Assembly: GCF_000813985.1 (NCBI RefSeq)
Contig: NZ_JWLJ01000001.1
Location: forward strand, 292,961-356,960
From: Ruegeria sp. ANG-R
GTDB taxonomy: Bacteria > Pseudomonadota > Alphaproteobacteria > Rhodobacterales > Rhodobacteraceae
Length of the DNA: 64,000 nucleotides
Direction of reading: 5' to 3'
The translations under genes were made by a program, and so were the position numbers. Below, piece after piece: positions 37,640-46,687 of this stretch. Numbering within the stretch: position 1 is the first letter of the stretch; every line of letters begins with the position of its first letter. Below the pieces are notes generated by a model, which ran no database searches, was not told where the DNA came from, and saw only the letters and a program-made list of their open reading frames with translations.

Positions 37640-38757
37640 CAGCGGTGACCGGCGGTTTCCTGTATCTTGAACACCGTATCTAGGACTAGCGAGGCAGGGT
37701 CAAGGTTCACCGCTTGCCCATGACGTGCCCGCGCGGTGATGAGCGCGGCGACCTCGGCCCATTGTCGGGCCTGACGCGGCGAGCCCGATAGGCGCGCCAG
37801 GGTTGCCGCCTCGTTCGGGGCGGCCTCGGGCATCGGCGCTGCGCCCGTCGCGCCGGTCAGGGCCAGCCGGGACAAGGCCACATCGATCAGCGACAGCAGC
37901 AGGTCGAACTTTTCGGCTGCGCCCCGTTGCGCGGCGGTTTCCGCCAGCTTCAAGGCGCGTTGCCGATCCAAGCGGGGCAACGTGCCGAGAATGGCAACCA
38001 GTTCCGCGTAAATCTCAAGCCCGCCGAGATTGATCAAACGGACCGCGTCGCCCACGGACCCGGCTGCGAGCGCAGCCAGATGGTCAGTCTGGCCGGGTAT
38101 CTCTGTGCCGGTCTGATGCAGCGCGGCCTGCATGTCGTCGGTGCCAAGCGGAGAAAGCCGCAAGCTGCGACAGCGCGACCGAATGGTCGGAAGCAAGCGC
38201 GAGGGTTGGTGTGAGATCAACAGTAATGTCGTGCGCGCGGGGGGCTCCTCGAGCATTTTCAGCAGCGCGTTGGCTGCGCTGACATTCATCTCATCTGCCG
38301 AATCCACGATGACGACCCGCCGACCGCCGTCGGCAGAGGACAGACCGAAGAACCGCCCCAGTTTGCGAATGTCGTCGACAACGATTTCGTTTCGCAGCCG
38401 TCCCTGATCATTCACGGATCGGGTGATTGCGGCAAGGCCAGGCTCGGCCCCGGCTTGAATGCGGTGCGCGACGGGGTGATCCGCGTCGACGTCCAGCGTG
38501 TCAGGCGGTGGCGGAGCGCCGAACAATCCGCCGTCATCCGCGGGAGGTGTGGCCAGCAGGAACTGCGCGATGCGCCAGGCAAGCGTCGCCTTGCCCACAC
38601 CACGCGGACCCGTCAGCAACCAGCCGTGGTGCAGTCGGTCAGAGTTGTACGCTGTTAAAAACGCCTGTTCCGCCGCATCCTGCCCAAATAGCCGGACGGT
38701 TTCGCGCGGATGCGGGGCGCCGGGGGCTTGATCCGGTGATGGTGTGTCGTCGCTCAT
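37639..38757 (-). CDS. holB: DNA polymerase III subunit delta'
   Basis: 372 residues. Clamp-loader subunit of the replicative polymerase. Walker A-like GPRGVGKATLAWRIA and the arginine-finger-type region SRCRSLRLSPLG are seen, with VVIVDSADEMNVSAANALLK (Walker B/sensor) between. C-terminal collar domain is Ala/Leu-rich. Gene order tmk-holB-tatD-MBL is typical of alphaproteobacteria. Seven bases downstream of tmk. Confidence 0.93.
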   Translation of the reverse strand: MSDDTPSPDQAPGAPHPRETVRLFGQDAAEQAFLTAYNSDRLHHGWLLTGPRGVGKATLAWRIAQFLLATPPADDGGLFGAPPPPDTLDVDADHPVAHRIQAGAEPGLAAITRSVNDQGRLRNEIVVDDIRKLGRFFGLSSADGGRRVVIVDSADEMNVSAANALLKMLEEPPARTTLLLISHQPSRLLPTIRSRCRSLRLSPLGTDDMQAALHQTGTEIPGQTDHLAALAAGSVGDAVRLINLGGLEIYAELVAILGTLPRLDRQRALKLAETAAQRGAAEKFDLLLSLIDVALSRLALTGATGAAPMPEAAPNEAATLARLSGSPRQARQWAEVAALITARARHGQAVNLDPASLVLDTVFKIQETAGHR

Positions 38758-38764
38758 GTCTGGT

Positions 38765-39391
38765 CTATCGCAGGGCTACCATGACAATGTCTGTCACATC
38801 CTGCGCGACGCTGTCCATGTCTCGATTGCCATCCACCACGCGGAACCTGTCCGAGAACTCCTCGGCCAGGCCCAGAAAACCGGCCCGCATCTGCTGTTGA
38901 AGGTCAAGGCCGAAATCCTCGAACCGCTCCTCAGCCCCTTGGCGGCCCTTGGCACGGGACAGCCCCGTTTCCGGGTCCATGTCGATCAGCAAAGTCAGGT
39001 CAGGTTCCCGTCCGATCATCAGTTTGTGCAACTGATCGACCAGACCCCGCAGGTCACCGCGCGACAGGCCCTGATACATGCGGGTGCTGTCGGCGAACCG
39101 GTCACAGATCACAACTTTACCTTCGGCCAGAGCGGGTTCGATCGTACGCTCCAGATGATCACGCCGGGCGGCGGTGAACAGCAGAATCTCGGTTTCGGCT
39201 GACCAGCGATCAGGATCGCCTTGCAGGACAAGGCTGCGGATTTCCTCGGCCCCGTCCGAGCCGCCCGGTTCGCGGGTCAGAACGACGTCGCGGCCCTCGC
39301 GTCGCAGATGCTCGGCCAGCAGGCGCGCCTGCGTGGACTTGCCCGATCCGTCAATGCCCTCGAAGGTCAGAAACGTCCCGCGCGCTGTCAC
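38765..39391 (-). CDS. tmk: Thymidylate kinase
   Basis: 208 residues. dTMP to dTDP phosphorylation. P-loop FLTFEGIDGSGKSTQARLLA, DR-substrate motif VICDRFADSTRMYQGLSRG, LTREPGGSDGAEEIR and LIDMDPETGLSRAKGRQG (LID arginines). Length usual. ATG overlaps the stop of the upstream carboxypeptidase by ATGA. Confidence 0.95.
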   Translation of the reverse strand: MTARGTFLTFEGIDGSGKSTQARLLAEHLRREGRDVVLTREPGGSDGAEEIRSLVLQGDPDRWSAETEILLFTAARRDHLERTIEPALAEGKVVICDRFADSTRMYQGLSRGDLRGLVDQLHKLMIGREPDLTLLIDMDPETGLSRAKGRQGAEERFEDFGLDLQQQMRAGFLGLAEEFSDRFRVVDGNRDMDSVAQDVTDIVMVALR

Positions 39392-40557
39392 ATTTGCTCC
39401 AATGGGGTGCTGATCACGTCTTTCAGAACGATACCGCCAACGGTCATCATTCGGACGACAAACCCGCCCAGAGGCACATCCTTGTCCGCCACCAGAGGGC
39501 GCCGGATTTCTGGCAAGCCTTCGGGTTTGATCACCAGTTCGGCCAGTTGCTCGCCTTTGCTGACGGGTGCATTGATCGGGCCGTCATAGACCACCTCGGC
39601 CTCGATATCCTTGTCGCCCAGCACCGGGAACAACAGGGTCAAGTCATCTTCGGGGACCAAGCCCACCGTTTTTTCAGCACCCATCCAAAGCTTGGCCTGA
39701 GTTACCGGTTCTTCCGCATTGGCAACTGTCCTCTCGACAAAATTTCGAAACGACCAGTTAACCACGGCCTCAGCCTCCTCTGCGCGCTTGCCGACGCTAT
39801 CGAGACCGGAGAGAACAAAGACAATCCGGCGATCGCCTTGTTTGGCCGAACCAACCAGGCCGTACCCGGCTTCCTGCGTATGGCCGGTCTTGAGGCCGTC
39901 GGCCCCGATATCCAGTTTCAGCAGCGGATTGCGGTTGCGCGCGTTCGAGGGCGCACGGCCATCGAATTCGAACACTTCTTCTGCAAAGAGCGGATAGTAT
40001 TCCGGGAAATCGGTAATCAGCCGGTCGGCCAGAACCGCCAGATCGTGCACCGACATCATATGTCCGGCTGCCGGCCATCCGTTGGAATTGGCAAAGTTCG
40101 AGTTATTCATGCCCATTTGCTGCGCGCGCTGGGTCATGAACCGCGCGAACCCCGCCTCTGTTCCGTCGGGGCTGAGCGCCTCGGCAATCACCACGCAGGC
40201 ATCGTTGCCAGAAAGCACGATGATCCCGCGCAAAAGGTCCTCGACCCGCACCCGGTCCTGGGTGTTCAGGAACATGGTCGAGCCACCATAGCTCATGGCG
40301 TGTTCCGAGACCGGCAACGTCTCATCCAGCGTCAGGCGGCCATCGCGCAGGGCTTCAAACGCGACATAGAGCGTCATGAGTTTCGACATGGACGCGGGCG
40401 GCAGAGGCTGATCGGCATCTTTCGACAGCAATACAGTGCCGGTTTTCTGATCAATCACATAGGCTGCGCGTGCGGTTGTGTCGAACGCATGGGCTGGCAG
40501 CGCCATAAGCGCAAGCCCGAGGGCCAGGGTAGTGGATCGCAAAGCGGAAAGCATCAT
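39388..40557 (-). CDS. D-alanyl-D-alanine carboxypeptidase (PBP5/6 family)
   Basis: 389 residues. Signal peptide (LRSTTLALGLALMALPAHA), then a serine peptidase S11 domain with SxxK in PPASMSKLMTLY, SGN in IIVLSGNDACV and KTG in DGLKTGHTQEAGYGLVG. A C-terminal beta-rich domain (about 285-389) is present as in DacA/DacC; the last residues form an amphipathic-type tail. It trims peptidoglycan stem pentapeptides in the periplasm. AGGAGG upstream. Coupled to tmk. Confidence 0.93.
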   Translation of the reverse strand: MMLSALRSTTLALGLALMALPAHAFDTTARAAYVIDQKTGTVLLSKDADQPLPPASMSKLMTLYVAFEALRDGRLTLDETLPVSEHAMSYGGSTMFLNTQDRVRVEDLLRGIIVLSGNDACVVIAEALSPDGTEAGFARFMTQRAQQMGMNNSNFANSNGWPAAGHMMSVHDLAVLADRLITDFPEYYPLFAEEVFEFDGRAPSNARNRNPLLKLDIGADGLKTGHTQEAGYGLVGSAKQGDRRIVFVLSGLDSVGKRAEEAEAVVNWSFRNFVERTVANAEEPVTQAKLWMGAEKTVGLVPEDDLTLLFPVLGDKDIEAEVVYDGPINAPVSKGEQLAELVIKPEGLPEIRRPLVADKDVPLGGFVVRMMTVGGIVLKDVISTPLEQM

Positions 40558-40572
40558 GGGCCTCCTGTTCTG

Positions 40573-41868
40573 TCAGTTCTTGGCCGTAAAGGCGTCGGTG
40601 AACCCGAGGTCTTTCACGTCATTCAAAAGTGCCCGGCGTTCCGCGCGGGTTGTGACCGGTCCAACCAGAACACGCCAGACCGATTTGTCTTCGCTTTTCA
40701 GCTCAAACACTTCGGCGGGCATACCGTTGCGGCGAATCTTGCCCGCTGCACTCTTGGCGTTGGCTTCGACACTGAATGTGCCAGCCTGAACATAGGGTTT
40801 TGACAAGCTACCAGTCGCTGCGGCGCTTGTTGCCGCTGGAGCTGCCGCGGCGGTTGGCTCGGAGGCCTCGATGGCTGCTGCGGCCCCGGCAATCGGGTCC
40901 AAAGGCGTTTCGGTGATTTCGTCAGGGTTCTTTTTCTGCCACCACTTACGTTTGGCCGGTTTTTCAGCCGGAGGTGTCAGCTCCGGGTCGCTCAAGGCGG
41001 CGGTCTGAGGGTCTGACGAAGCGGCTTCGGCAGCCGTTGCGGCGGCGGCCCCGGCAGCAGCAGCGCTTGCCTCGTCGCTCGGCTTTTTCTGCCACCATTT
41101 GCGTTTGGCCGGCTTTTCGGGCGCTTGCGGCTCTGCCGCGGCCAGTTCCGTACCCTGAGTATCAGCAGGGGCGGCATCATCCTCAGATGAAACGACGGCT
41201 GCGCCAGCCGCTGCCCCTGCAACGGCGGCTGCACCAGAGCTTGTCTCGCTGGACGGCTTTTTCTGCCACCACTTACGCTTCGCGGGCTTTTCGGATGCCT
41301 CGCCTTGAGCGGTTTCGGTCGCGGCTTCGGTTCCTTCCGCCGCATCGCTGTCATCGGCTGGTTCTGTTTCCGCCGGGGCAGGGGGCGCTTCTATCGCCTC
41401 GCGCCGCAGTGCCACAACCTGAACCTTGGTCGGAGCGCCAGCAAGCATCCCCAATTTCTCTGCGGCTGAAGACGAGACCTGCAGTGCAGGTCCCGGCAGG
41501 TTCCGCTCGCGGCGAAACAGCGCGCCGGTGACGGATTTGTTGTTGGCGGTGTTCTTGATCACCACCCGCTCGGGTTGCGTGACGTCGGGATGCGCCACCC
41601 AGATGCCACCCAGTGATGGCCGCCCATCCCAAAGCCCCGCTTCGGTTACCTGAAATACTTCGGGCGCTTCAACATCGCGCTGTTTGCCGGATGCAGCCTC
41701 GGGGAACAATTCAAACCGATTGGTGTTGTCTGCATTTTCAGCTGCGGCATCTTCGGTCGGGGTCTCTTGCGGGTTCAACCCTTCCTCGCACCCGGCCAAT
41801 GCCGTCAACGCCACGACCAGAATTGCCAGCCGTTGTGGCCCAAAGCGTGTGCCCGTAGCTCGCTCCAT
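40573..41868 (-). CDS. SPOR-domain lipoprotein with WW-containing basic repeats
   Basis: 431 residues from ATG 41868, which opens a lipoprotein signal (LAILVVALTALAGCEEG, lipobox LAGC). A globular N-terminal region (about 30-150) is followed by an Ala/Glu-rich low-complexity part carrying three copies of EKPAKRKWWQKK (DNA about 40928-40970, 41085-41125, 41261-41300), then a SPOR domain (about 355-431: KPYVQAGTFSVEANAKSAAG onward) that binds denuded glycan at the division septum. Likely a cell-envelope or division protein. The upstream in-frame extension to 42048 has no export signal and is not used. Confidence 0.88.
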   Translation of the reverse strand: MERATGTRFGPQRLAILVVALTALAGCEEGLNPQETPTEDAAAENADNTNRFELFPEAASGKQRDVEAPEVFQVTEAGLWDGRPSLGGIWVAHPDVTQPERVVIKNTANNKSVTGALFRRERNLPGPALQVSSSAAEKLGMLAGAPTKVQVVALRREAIEAPPAPAETEPADDSDAAEGTEAATETAQGEASEKPAKRKWWQKKPSSETSSGAAAVAGAAAGAAVVSSEDDAAPADTQGTELAAAEPQAPEKPAKRKWWQKKPSDEASAAAAGAAAATAAEAASSDPQTAALSDPELTPPAEKPAKRKWWQKKNPDEITETPLDPIAGAAAAIEASEPTAAAAPAATSAAATGSLSKPYVQAGTFSVEANAKSAAGKIRRNGMPAEVFELKSEDKSVWRVLVGPVTTRAERRALLNDVKDLGFTDAFTAKN

Positions 41869-42072
41869 TTTCTCAATCCCTTGCCTGACAAGGCCATGCT
41901 GGCCGCGCCCCACCGCGTGTTCGCTGGTTCTTGATGCCAGTCTCGTGCGGTCTTTCACGCGGATCATAGCGCGGGCATCGGGCCAAGGAAAGACTACTGC
42001 TTTCGCTTCGGCAAGATTTCCCGCTTTATGGCTTGCCTCTGCGCTCAACTCGTCTTAGACCCGGCTTCACGC

Positions 42073-42162
42073 GGGGAGGTGGCAGAGTGGTCGAATGCGG
42101 CGGTCTTGAAAACCGTTGAACGTGAGAGCGTTCCCAGGGTTCGAATCCCTGTCTCCCCGCCA
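42073..42162 (+). tRNA. tRNA-Ser (UGA)
   Basis: 90 bases with encoded CCA. Acceptor stem GGGGAGG/TCTCCCC (one G-T pair), anticodon loop CTTGAAA within CGGT-ACCG giving anticodon TGA, long variable arm (class II, as for Ser), T arm CAGGG-TTCGAAT-CCCTG, discriminator G. It reads UCN Ser codons, mainly UCA. A remnant of phage DNA follows 200 bases on, so it may have served as an integration site, though no duplicated end is visible. Confidence 0.95.
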
Positions 42163-42365
42163 CTCGTTTGCCCGTTCCTGACTTGGTCGCTTTCCTCATA
42201 TTTTTATAGAAAACGGCCATTTAACGATAGGCCATGGTTCCCTAGCCGCCTTGCTGTAAGATGAAAACTTGCTGTTCGTCATTGAAAAGGTGCTTGGTTT
42301 GAGTGAGCAATTTGTAGCAGTTTTGCAGCAAGTAGTGAGAACTGCGTAACGATAGGGTGTTTTGA

Positions 42366-42641
42366 ATGAACCTTTATACAAAGAATGGTCGCCCGCTTCA
42401 GGTTCAAGGTGATGTGGTTTACAGCCGTTCGGGCAAGCTTGTCGGGAAAATAGCGAATGACCGGGTTTTTGGACCAAACGGTAGTTATGTTGGCACAATT
42501 GATGGTGGTCGCTTAATTTATCGCTCAACCGAAAGCGCAGCCCGAGGTTACAGCTTCACCACCGCCAATGTCGCTGGTTCAGCAATGGGGTCTGTCGCAG
42601 GTGTGGCCAGCTGGGGTGACGAACCAGATATTCCCGACTAA
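42366..42641 (+). CDS. Small protein resembling the 4-fold beta flower family
   Basis: 91 residues, no signal peptide. Short repeated units with Gly turns (TKNGRPLQVQGDVVYSRSG, KLVGKIANDRVFGPNG, YVGTIDGGRLIYRSTE) resemble proteins named 4-fold beta flower, a small repeat fold of unknown function; this is recalled, not searched. The C-terminal third is Gly/Ala/Ser-rich. ATG with TAGGGTGTT upstream. Stands alone after the tRNA. Confidence 0.6.
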   Translation: MNLYTKNGRPLQVQGDVVYSRSGKLVGKIANDRVFGPNGSYVGTIDGGRLIYRSTESAARGYSFTTANVAGSAMGSVAGVASWGDEPDIPD

Positions 42642-42648
42642 GGAGCTC

Positions 42649-42676
42649 CACCCCCGCGACGGTTGTAGCGGGGGTG
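42649..42676 (+). terminator. Strong hairpin after the 91-residue gene
   Basis: CACCCCCGC (42649-42657) and GCGGGGGTG (42668-42676) form a perfect nine-base stem with a ten-base loop, eight bases after the stop codon. No T-run follows, so it is either a weak terminator or an mRNA-stabilising hairpin. Confidence 0.45.
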
Positions 42677-42878
42677 CCTGTCGGTTCGCACAGGAAGGAG
42701 TGGCTGTGGTCGACTGGTTCCGTTTGTTTTACGTCCGACCGTTTCCTATGGGATGGGCGGTTGCCGAGACCGCACCGCCGCTGCACTCCTTGCGACGGTT
42801 ACCCCCCCTTGTCTCAGTGCAGTTTGGGGCTGTATGCGCCGCTGTACCGGGGCTGCTCCAACAGTTTCGTTTCTGTGT
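42677..42878. other. Non-coding or unrecognised stretch
   Basis: About 200 bases between the hairpin and the phage remnant. Several open frames pass through, but none gives a protein-like product, and no promoter or RNA structure is convincing. Probably decayed sequence. Confidence 0.4.
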
Positions 42879-43028
42879 TCAAGCGGTGGCTTTGTCAGCA
42901 GCGATCTGTGCTGCTCGGATCTGTTTTGCCTTTGTGGAATTACTACCGACTGCCTTCTCAAGATCTAGAAAAGCTTTGCCAGCGTCCCGCTTGATCATTG
43001 CCAGCGCTTGCTCTGGCGTTACATTGAA
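42879..43028 (-). pseudogene. C-terminal fragment of an unknown helical protein
   Basis: On the minus strand, a frame ending in TGA (42881-42879) encodes about 49 coherent residues: FNVTPEQALAMIKRDAGKAF, then LDLEKAVGSNSTKAKQ and IRAAQIAADKATA. It has the alternating Ala/Lys helical look of a real protein end and is not seen with a start codon; its upstream end runs into the opposite-strand methylase fragment. Interpreted as a leftover of a gene broken by rearrangement. No family identified. Confidence 0.35.
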
Positions 43029-43533
43029 GGATTGATTACGGCGGGCAAGGCAGGCGGATTGGATCTCACCAAGCTCTGCGTTTGGAACAAGACCCGCGGA
43101 GGGATGGCAGCCTCTACCGCTCCAGGCACGAGTTGGTCGCGATTTTCAAGAAGCCGGGGACGACGAAAATCAACAATGTCGAACTGGGCAAACAAGGGGG
43201 CAACCGGACCAATGTCTGGGATCATGCCGGTGTGAACAGCTTTGGGGCAGGGCGCGAAGCGGATCTTGCTGATCATTCTACAGTGAAGCCTAAAGCACTG
43301 GTGGCAGATGTTATATCAATGTGAGCCATCGCGGCGATGTCGTGCTGGATGCTTTTGGCGGATCTGGCGCGAACTTGCTGGCAGCTGAGAAAACCGGACA
43401 TCAGACGCGACTCATTGAGATCGACCCTGTTTACGTCGATGTTGTTATCCGCCGTTGGCAGCAGATGACTGGTCAGGGCGTCGTGCACGCCGTGACAGGT
43501 CAGACGTTCGATGCGCGTTCTGCTGCCAGCTGA
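43008..43533 (+). pseudogene. Phage-type DNA methylase, C-terminal remnant, frameshifted
   Basis: Read across three frames, the sequence gives LDLTKLCVWNKTRGGM, then SLYRSRHELVAIFKKPG, HSTVKPKALVADVI and GDVVLDAFGGSGANLLAAEK with LIEIDPVYVDVVIRRWQ. These are the C-terminal motifs of N4/N6-type DNA methylases (with motif I FGGSG after the target-recognition part). The catalytic DPPY/DPPF motif and the N-terminus are missing, and frames change near 43106 and 43320. Non-functional. Part of the phage ruin next to the tRNA. Confidence 0.75.
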
Positions 43534-43559
43534 CGTCGCCTCAAAGCTGGAGACAGATC

Positions 43560-43978
43560 ATGTCTGGCGATACGAAAGAGTATGACGAGGGTTACGGTAA
43601 ACTGCCCAAAGTAACCCGGCTCAAAAAAGGCCGACCCGGCAATCCAAAAGAGCGGTCGAAAGGTGCCAAAGGCGTGAATGACAGTATGAAACGCGAACTG
43701 GAAGCCAAGATCACAGTCCGCGAAGGCAACCACGAAACTCGGATTTCCAATGCGGAGGCATTGCCAAGCGGCTCACGGCTGGTGCGTTGAAGCGCGACAC
43801 GAAATTGCGCTGGCGCTTCTCGAGGTCGACGCCGATCTGTTCAACACGAGTGACATGGACGCGCAAGCAAGCGCTCTTGCGGTTGAGCCGGACGGTGTCG
43901 ACTTCGATATCCTCCGGGACTTCTTTTCCAGCCACCCGGAGGGCGGGGGCGGTCCGGAAAATAATGAGGCGGAAGGTG
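43560..43978 (+). pseudogene. DUF5681-like phage protein, frameshifted
   Basis: Starts with ATG at 43560 and the signature KKGRPGNPKERSKGAKG, typical of DUF5681 proteins that precede terminase genes. After ISNAEA the frame shifts near 43757 (next IAKRLTAGALKRDTK) and again near 43806 (ALALLEVDADLFNTS). The parts together follow the family order, so it is one gene broken by two indels. The first piece alone would give 76 residues. Confidence 0.7.
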
Positions 43979-45262
43979 GCGGTTCCCGATCCCAATATGG
44001 TCCTGCAAGCCGCTCGCGAGATTTGTCGGGACAATCTTCCCCTTCGTGTGGCGTCTTTTTGACACGGTGTCGGTGCGCGAAGTGGTTGATCATCAATATT
44101 CCGCCCCGGAGCCTGAAATCGATCACCATGGCCGTCGTATATGTCGCTTATCTTCTGGGGCGCTCACCGAGCGCCAAGATCATTGTTGTGAGCTACGGGC
44201 CGGATCTGGCGCGTACGGGCAACATCCCAGGAGAAATCCGCACCACAAAGGGAGGCAGCCGCAAGGCCATCTCCATCGGCAGTTCTGTTACTGGCCATGG
44301 CGCTGATTACATCATCGTCGATGATCTGCTGAAAGCGGATGATGCAGGTTCCGAAGCCGAGCTGGTCAAGGCACAGGAGGTTATTGAGGGAACCTTGCTG
44401 CCGCGCTTTGACAGCCCGTGCGAAGGGCGTGTGGTTATGGTCGCGCAACGGCTGCACGAGATGGATCCGCCGGGTTACCTGTTCGAACGCGGTACCTATC
44501 GGTACTTGAATCTATCCGCTATCGCACAAGACTATGGGGCAGGTTCCTCCTGTGCGTGGAAATACCATGCGCCGCAAACCGGGTGATCTTTGGTATCCCT
44601 AGAGTCTGGATCAGGACACGCGGGATACCAAGCGTGGCGAAATGGGCGCGGCCTAGTTCAATTGCCAGCATCAGCAGAACCCGATTGCGCCAGACGGATC
44701 GCCCTTGAGCTGGGAGTTGTTCCGTACCTACGAGACCATCGAAGATTGCCGCTGGTTCTAACTGGTCGTTCAAAGCTGGGATATGGGTATCTCTGCGGAT
44801 CCCCGGTCCGACCTCTCAGCCTGCACAACCTTGGGGGTTCGGCGAAAATGTGTGATACCTCATCGAGGTCTGGCGCGGGCAGGTAGACTACTCACACCTG
44901 AAAGCCAAGACGTTACAGCTTGTCGGTCGTTGGTATCCGGATCGCGTTCTGATCGAAGATGCTGCCCCAGGCAAACCGCTTTTGGACGAGTTGTTTCGTG
45001 ATGGCCGTCGGTGCTACGAACGCATTAATCGGACAAGGAAGCCCGGTTCCAGGCCGCTTGCGGTCCTGTCGAATAGGGTAAGGTGTATCTGCAGGCAGAC
45101 GCGCCCTTGTTGGCGGTGTTCAAACAGGAGCTGCAGTCCTTTATACGCGTGCGAAACGAAGATCAGGTCGACAGCTTTGCCCATTTTCTGAACTGGTCCA
45201 AGGGACTGGGGGTCTACCGGGCGCTAGGCCGCGACCACTGGATCAATATCGAACGTCTTTAG
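43979..45262 (+). pseudogene. Phage terminase large subunit, multiply frameshifted
   Basis: Fragments in order: AAREICRDNLPL, FVWRLFDTVSV, LIINIPPRSLKSITMAVVYV (ATPase motor, with PRSLKS in place of a Walker A), GADYIIVDDLLKADDAGSEA (Walker B), GRVVMVAQRLHEMDPPGYLF, RRKPGDLWYP, QQNPIAPDGSPLSWELF, WDMGISADPRSDLSAC and VGRWYPDRVLIEDAAPGKPL (nuclease), then FAHFLNWSKGLGVYRALGRD. At least four frame changes and an internal deletion after SYGPDLA. The longest intact frame is 43750-44586 but it starts in the preceding gene's remains. It no longer packages DNA. Confidence 0.8.
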
Positions 45263-45542
45263 GGCACTCGCGAACAGATCAGACGGCGGTAGAACAGAAC
45301 ACAAAGTCCGAGGCCGATGGTCGGCCTTGAATCATCCAGCGAAACCCTGGTCATTGGGGCCGAATGGGCTGGAAAGCTGACCTACACCGCGGTTGCACTA
45401 CGACTTTGTTCAAGAACACAAAGCGGACACTCGATACACTTAGATTCAGTCAACCTAGTATACTAAAGCGGTTTGTATTCGCGTTCCAGAAAACGTCCAA
45501 CTGCTAGCAAATTCCGTTGGGGGAATAGTCTGTCCAAGTCGG
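45263..45542. other. Intergenic stretch, no gene seen
   Basis: 280 bases between the terminase remnant and the 3' end of the LacI-type gene. No coding potential on either strand and no clear terminator hairpin. It holds an AT-richer part around 45440-45480. The right boundary of the phage remnant probably lies here. Confidence 0.5.
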
Positions 45543-46574
45543 CTAATATACGGACACAGGGCTTGTCGTTCCTCTAACGACACGCTCCAGCTCGCAGCAG
45601 ATTTTAAAAGGAGCTGAATCTTCTGAGGTAATGTAGTCGGTAAATCTTTCGCCGGCTAGCTTTCCAATGGTTTCTGCTGGGATGCGAATGGTGGTAAGGC
45701 CCGGTTCCACGTCTGCTGATCCTTTAAAGTCTCCGATGCCGATGATTGACAGGTCGTCGGGGACCTTCAATCCAAGGCTTTGGGCTGCAAACAATGCTCC
45801 CTGCGCGATGACATCATTTCCGCAAAGTAGAGCAGTTGGACGAGAGCGCTCGGTCAAAAGGGATATGGCCGCTTTCTTGGCTTGCGACACACTATATGGG
45901 GCTTCGGACTCATGCTCACTCGGAACGGATATACCCATTTCGGTAAGCGCAGCATGTACGCCAGAAATTCGATGTTGCGCGCGGTCATTACCATTGGTTT
46001 GGGGAAAGATCAGCCCAATGTTACGGTGCCCCAAGGCCAGTAGGTGTTCTGTTGCAAGACGCCCGGCCAGCCGATTGTCGGCCCCGACACACGGAAGGAT
46101 GCAATCTTCCGAATAATTCCAAATAGCGAGCGCGGGTATTTTCTGCTGTTCGATCAGTCGGGTGCTGGCGTCGGAGTGTTCCAATCCTACAAGCGCTACT
46201 CCGTCGACGCGGTGTTCAAGAAACTTGCGGACCATCGCGTATTCCCGATCAAGGTCATATCCGTGGGACGCTAGCAACAGGCTGAATCCGGCTTTATCAA
46301 TTGAGTCCGAGAAGGCCTGAATGACCTCGGCAAAAATGGCGTGGTTGATCGTAGGGACCACCAGGCCGATGGTACCGGAACGTTTGCCATGCATCGTCTG
46401 CGCAGCACGGTTTCGGATATACCCCAACTTTTGCACCGCCCGATTGATCTTTTTCCGAGTCGCGGGGCTGACCAAATTCGGGTGATTGAACGTGCGGGAC
46501 ACTGTTGACGGTGACACTTTTGCGGCCTTTGCGACGGCTACAATATCTACCTTACCCTTTTGTAAATTAGACAT
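45543..46574 (-). CDS. LacI family transcriptional regulator
   Basis: 343 residues: N-terminal helix-turn-helix with hinge (VAKAAKVSPSTVSRTFNHPN and NRAAQTMHGKRSGTIGLVVP) and a periplasmic-binding-protein-like ligand domain to the end. Divergent from the transporter/catabolic operon, 113 bases apart, which implies control of that operon and itself. Analogous to SauR of sulfoacetate clusters by position; the ligand is not known. CGGGAGAA precedes the ATG. Confidence 0.9.
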   Translation of the reverse strand: MSNLQKGKVDIVAVAKAAKVSPSTVSRTFNHPNLVSPATRKKINRAVQKLGYIRNRAAQTMHGKRSGTIGLVVPTINHAIFAEVIQAFSDSIDKAGFSLLLASHGYDLDREYAMVRKFLEHRVDGVALVGLEHSDASTRLIEQQKIPALAIWNYSEDCILPCVGADNRLAGRLATEHLLALGHRNIGLIFPQTNGNDRAQHRISGVHAALTEMGISVPSEHESEAPYSVSQAKKAAISLLTERSRPTALLCGNDVIAQGALFAAQSLGLKVPDDLSIIGIGDFKGSADVEPGLTTIRIPAETIGKLAGERFTDYITSEDSAPFKICCELERVVRGTTSPVSVY

Positions 46575-46600
46575 AATATTCTCCCGTTTGGTCGAATTTA

Positions 46601-46614
46601 TGAAAACATTTGCA
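46601..46614. promoter_or_regulatory. Candidate LacI-family operator
   Basis: TGAAAACATTTGCA is an imperfect 14-base palindrome close to the LacI/GalR-family pattern TGnAAnCGnTTnCA. It lies in the 113-base divergent promoter region between the regulator and tctA, just upstream of the regulator start. A partly similar ATTTTCAT follows at about 46619. Confidence 0.5.
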
Positions 46615-46687
46615 ATACTATTTTCATCGCCTACCCTGATTTGTCAACAAAAGTAAAAACATGAACCGATGGGTTGGGAGGCCCTGA

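Noticed and set aside
44590..44631. Ten-base inverted repeat TTGGTATCCC ... GGGATACCAA with 22-base loop
   Set aside because: Lies inside terminase coding remains (RRKPGDLWYP); most likely coincidence of decayed sequence and no element ends nearby.
42140..45540. Direct repeat of the tRNA-Ser 3' end as phage attachment site
   Set aside because: No copy of the T-arm/acceptor sequence was found downstream in the window.
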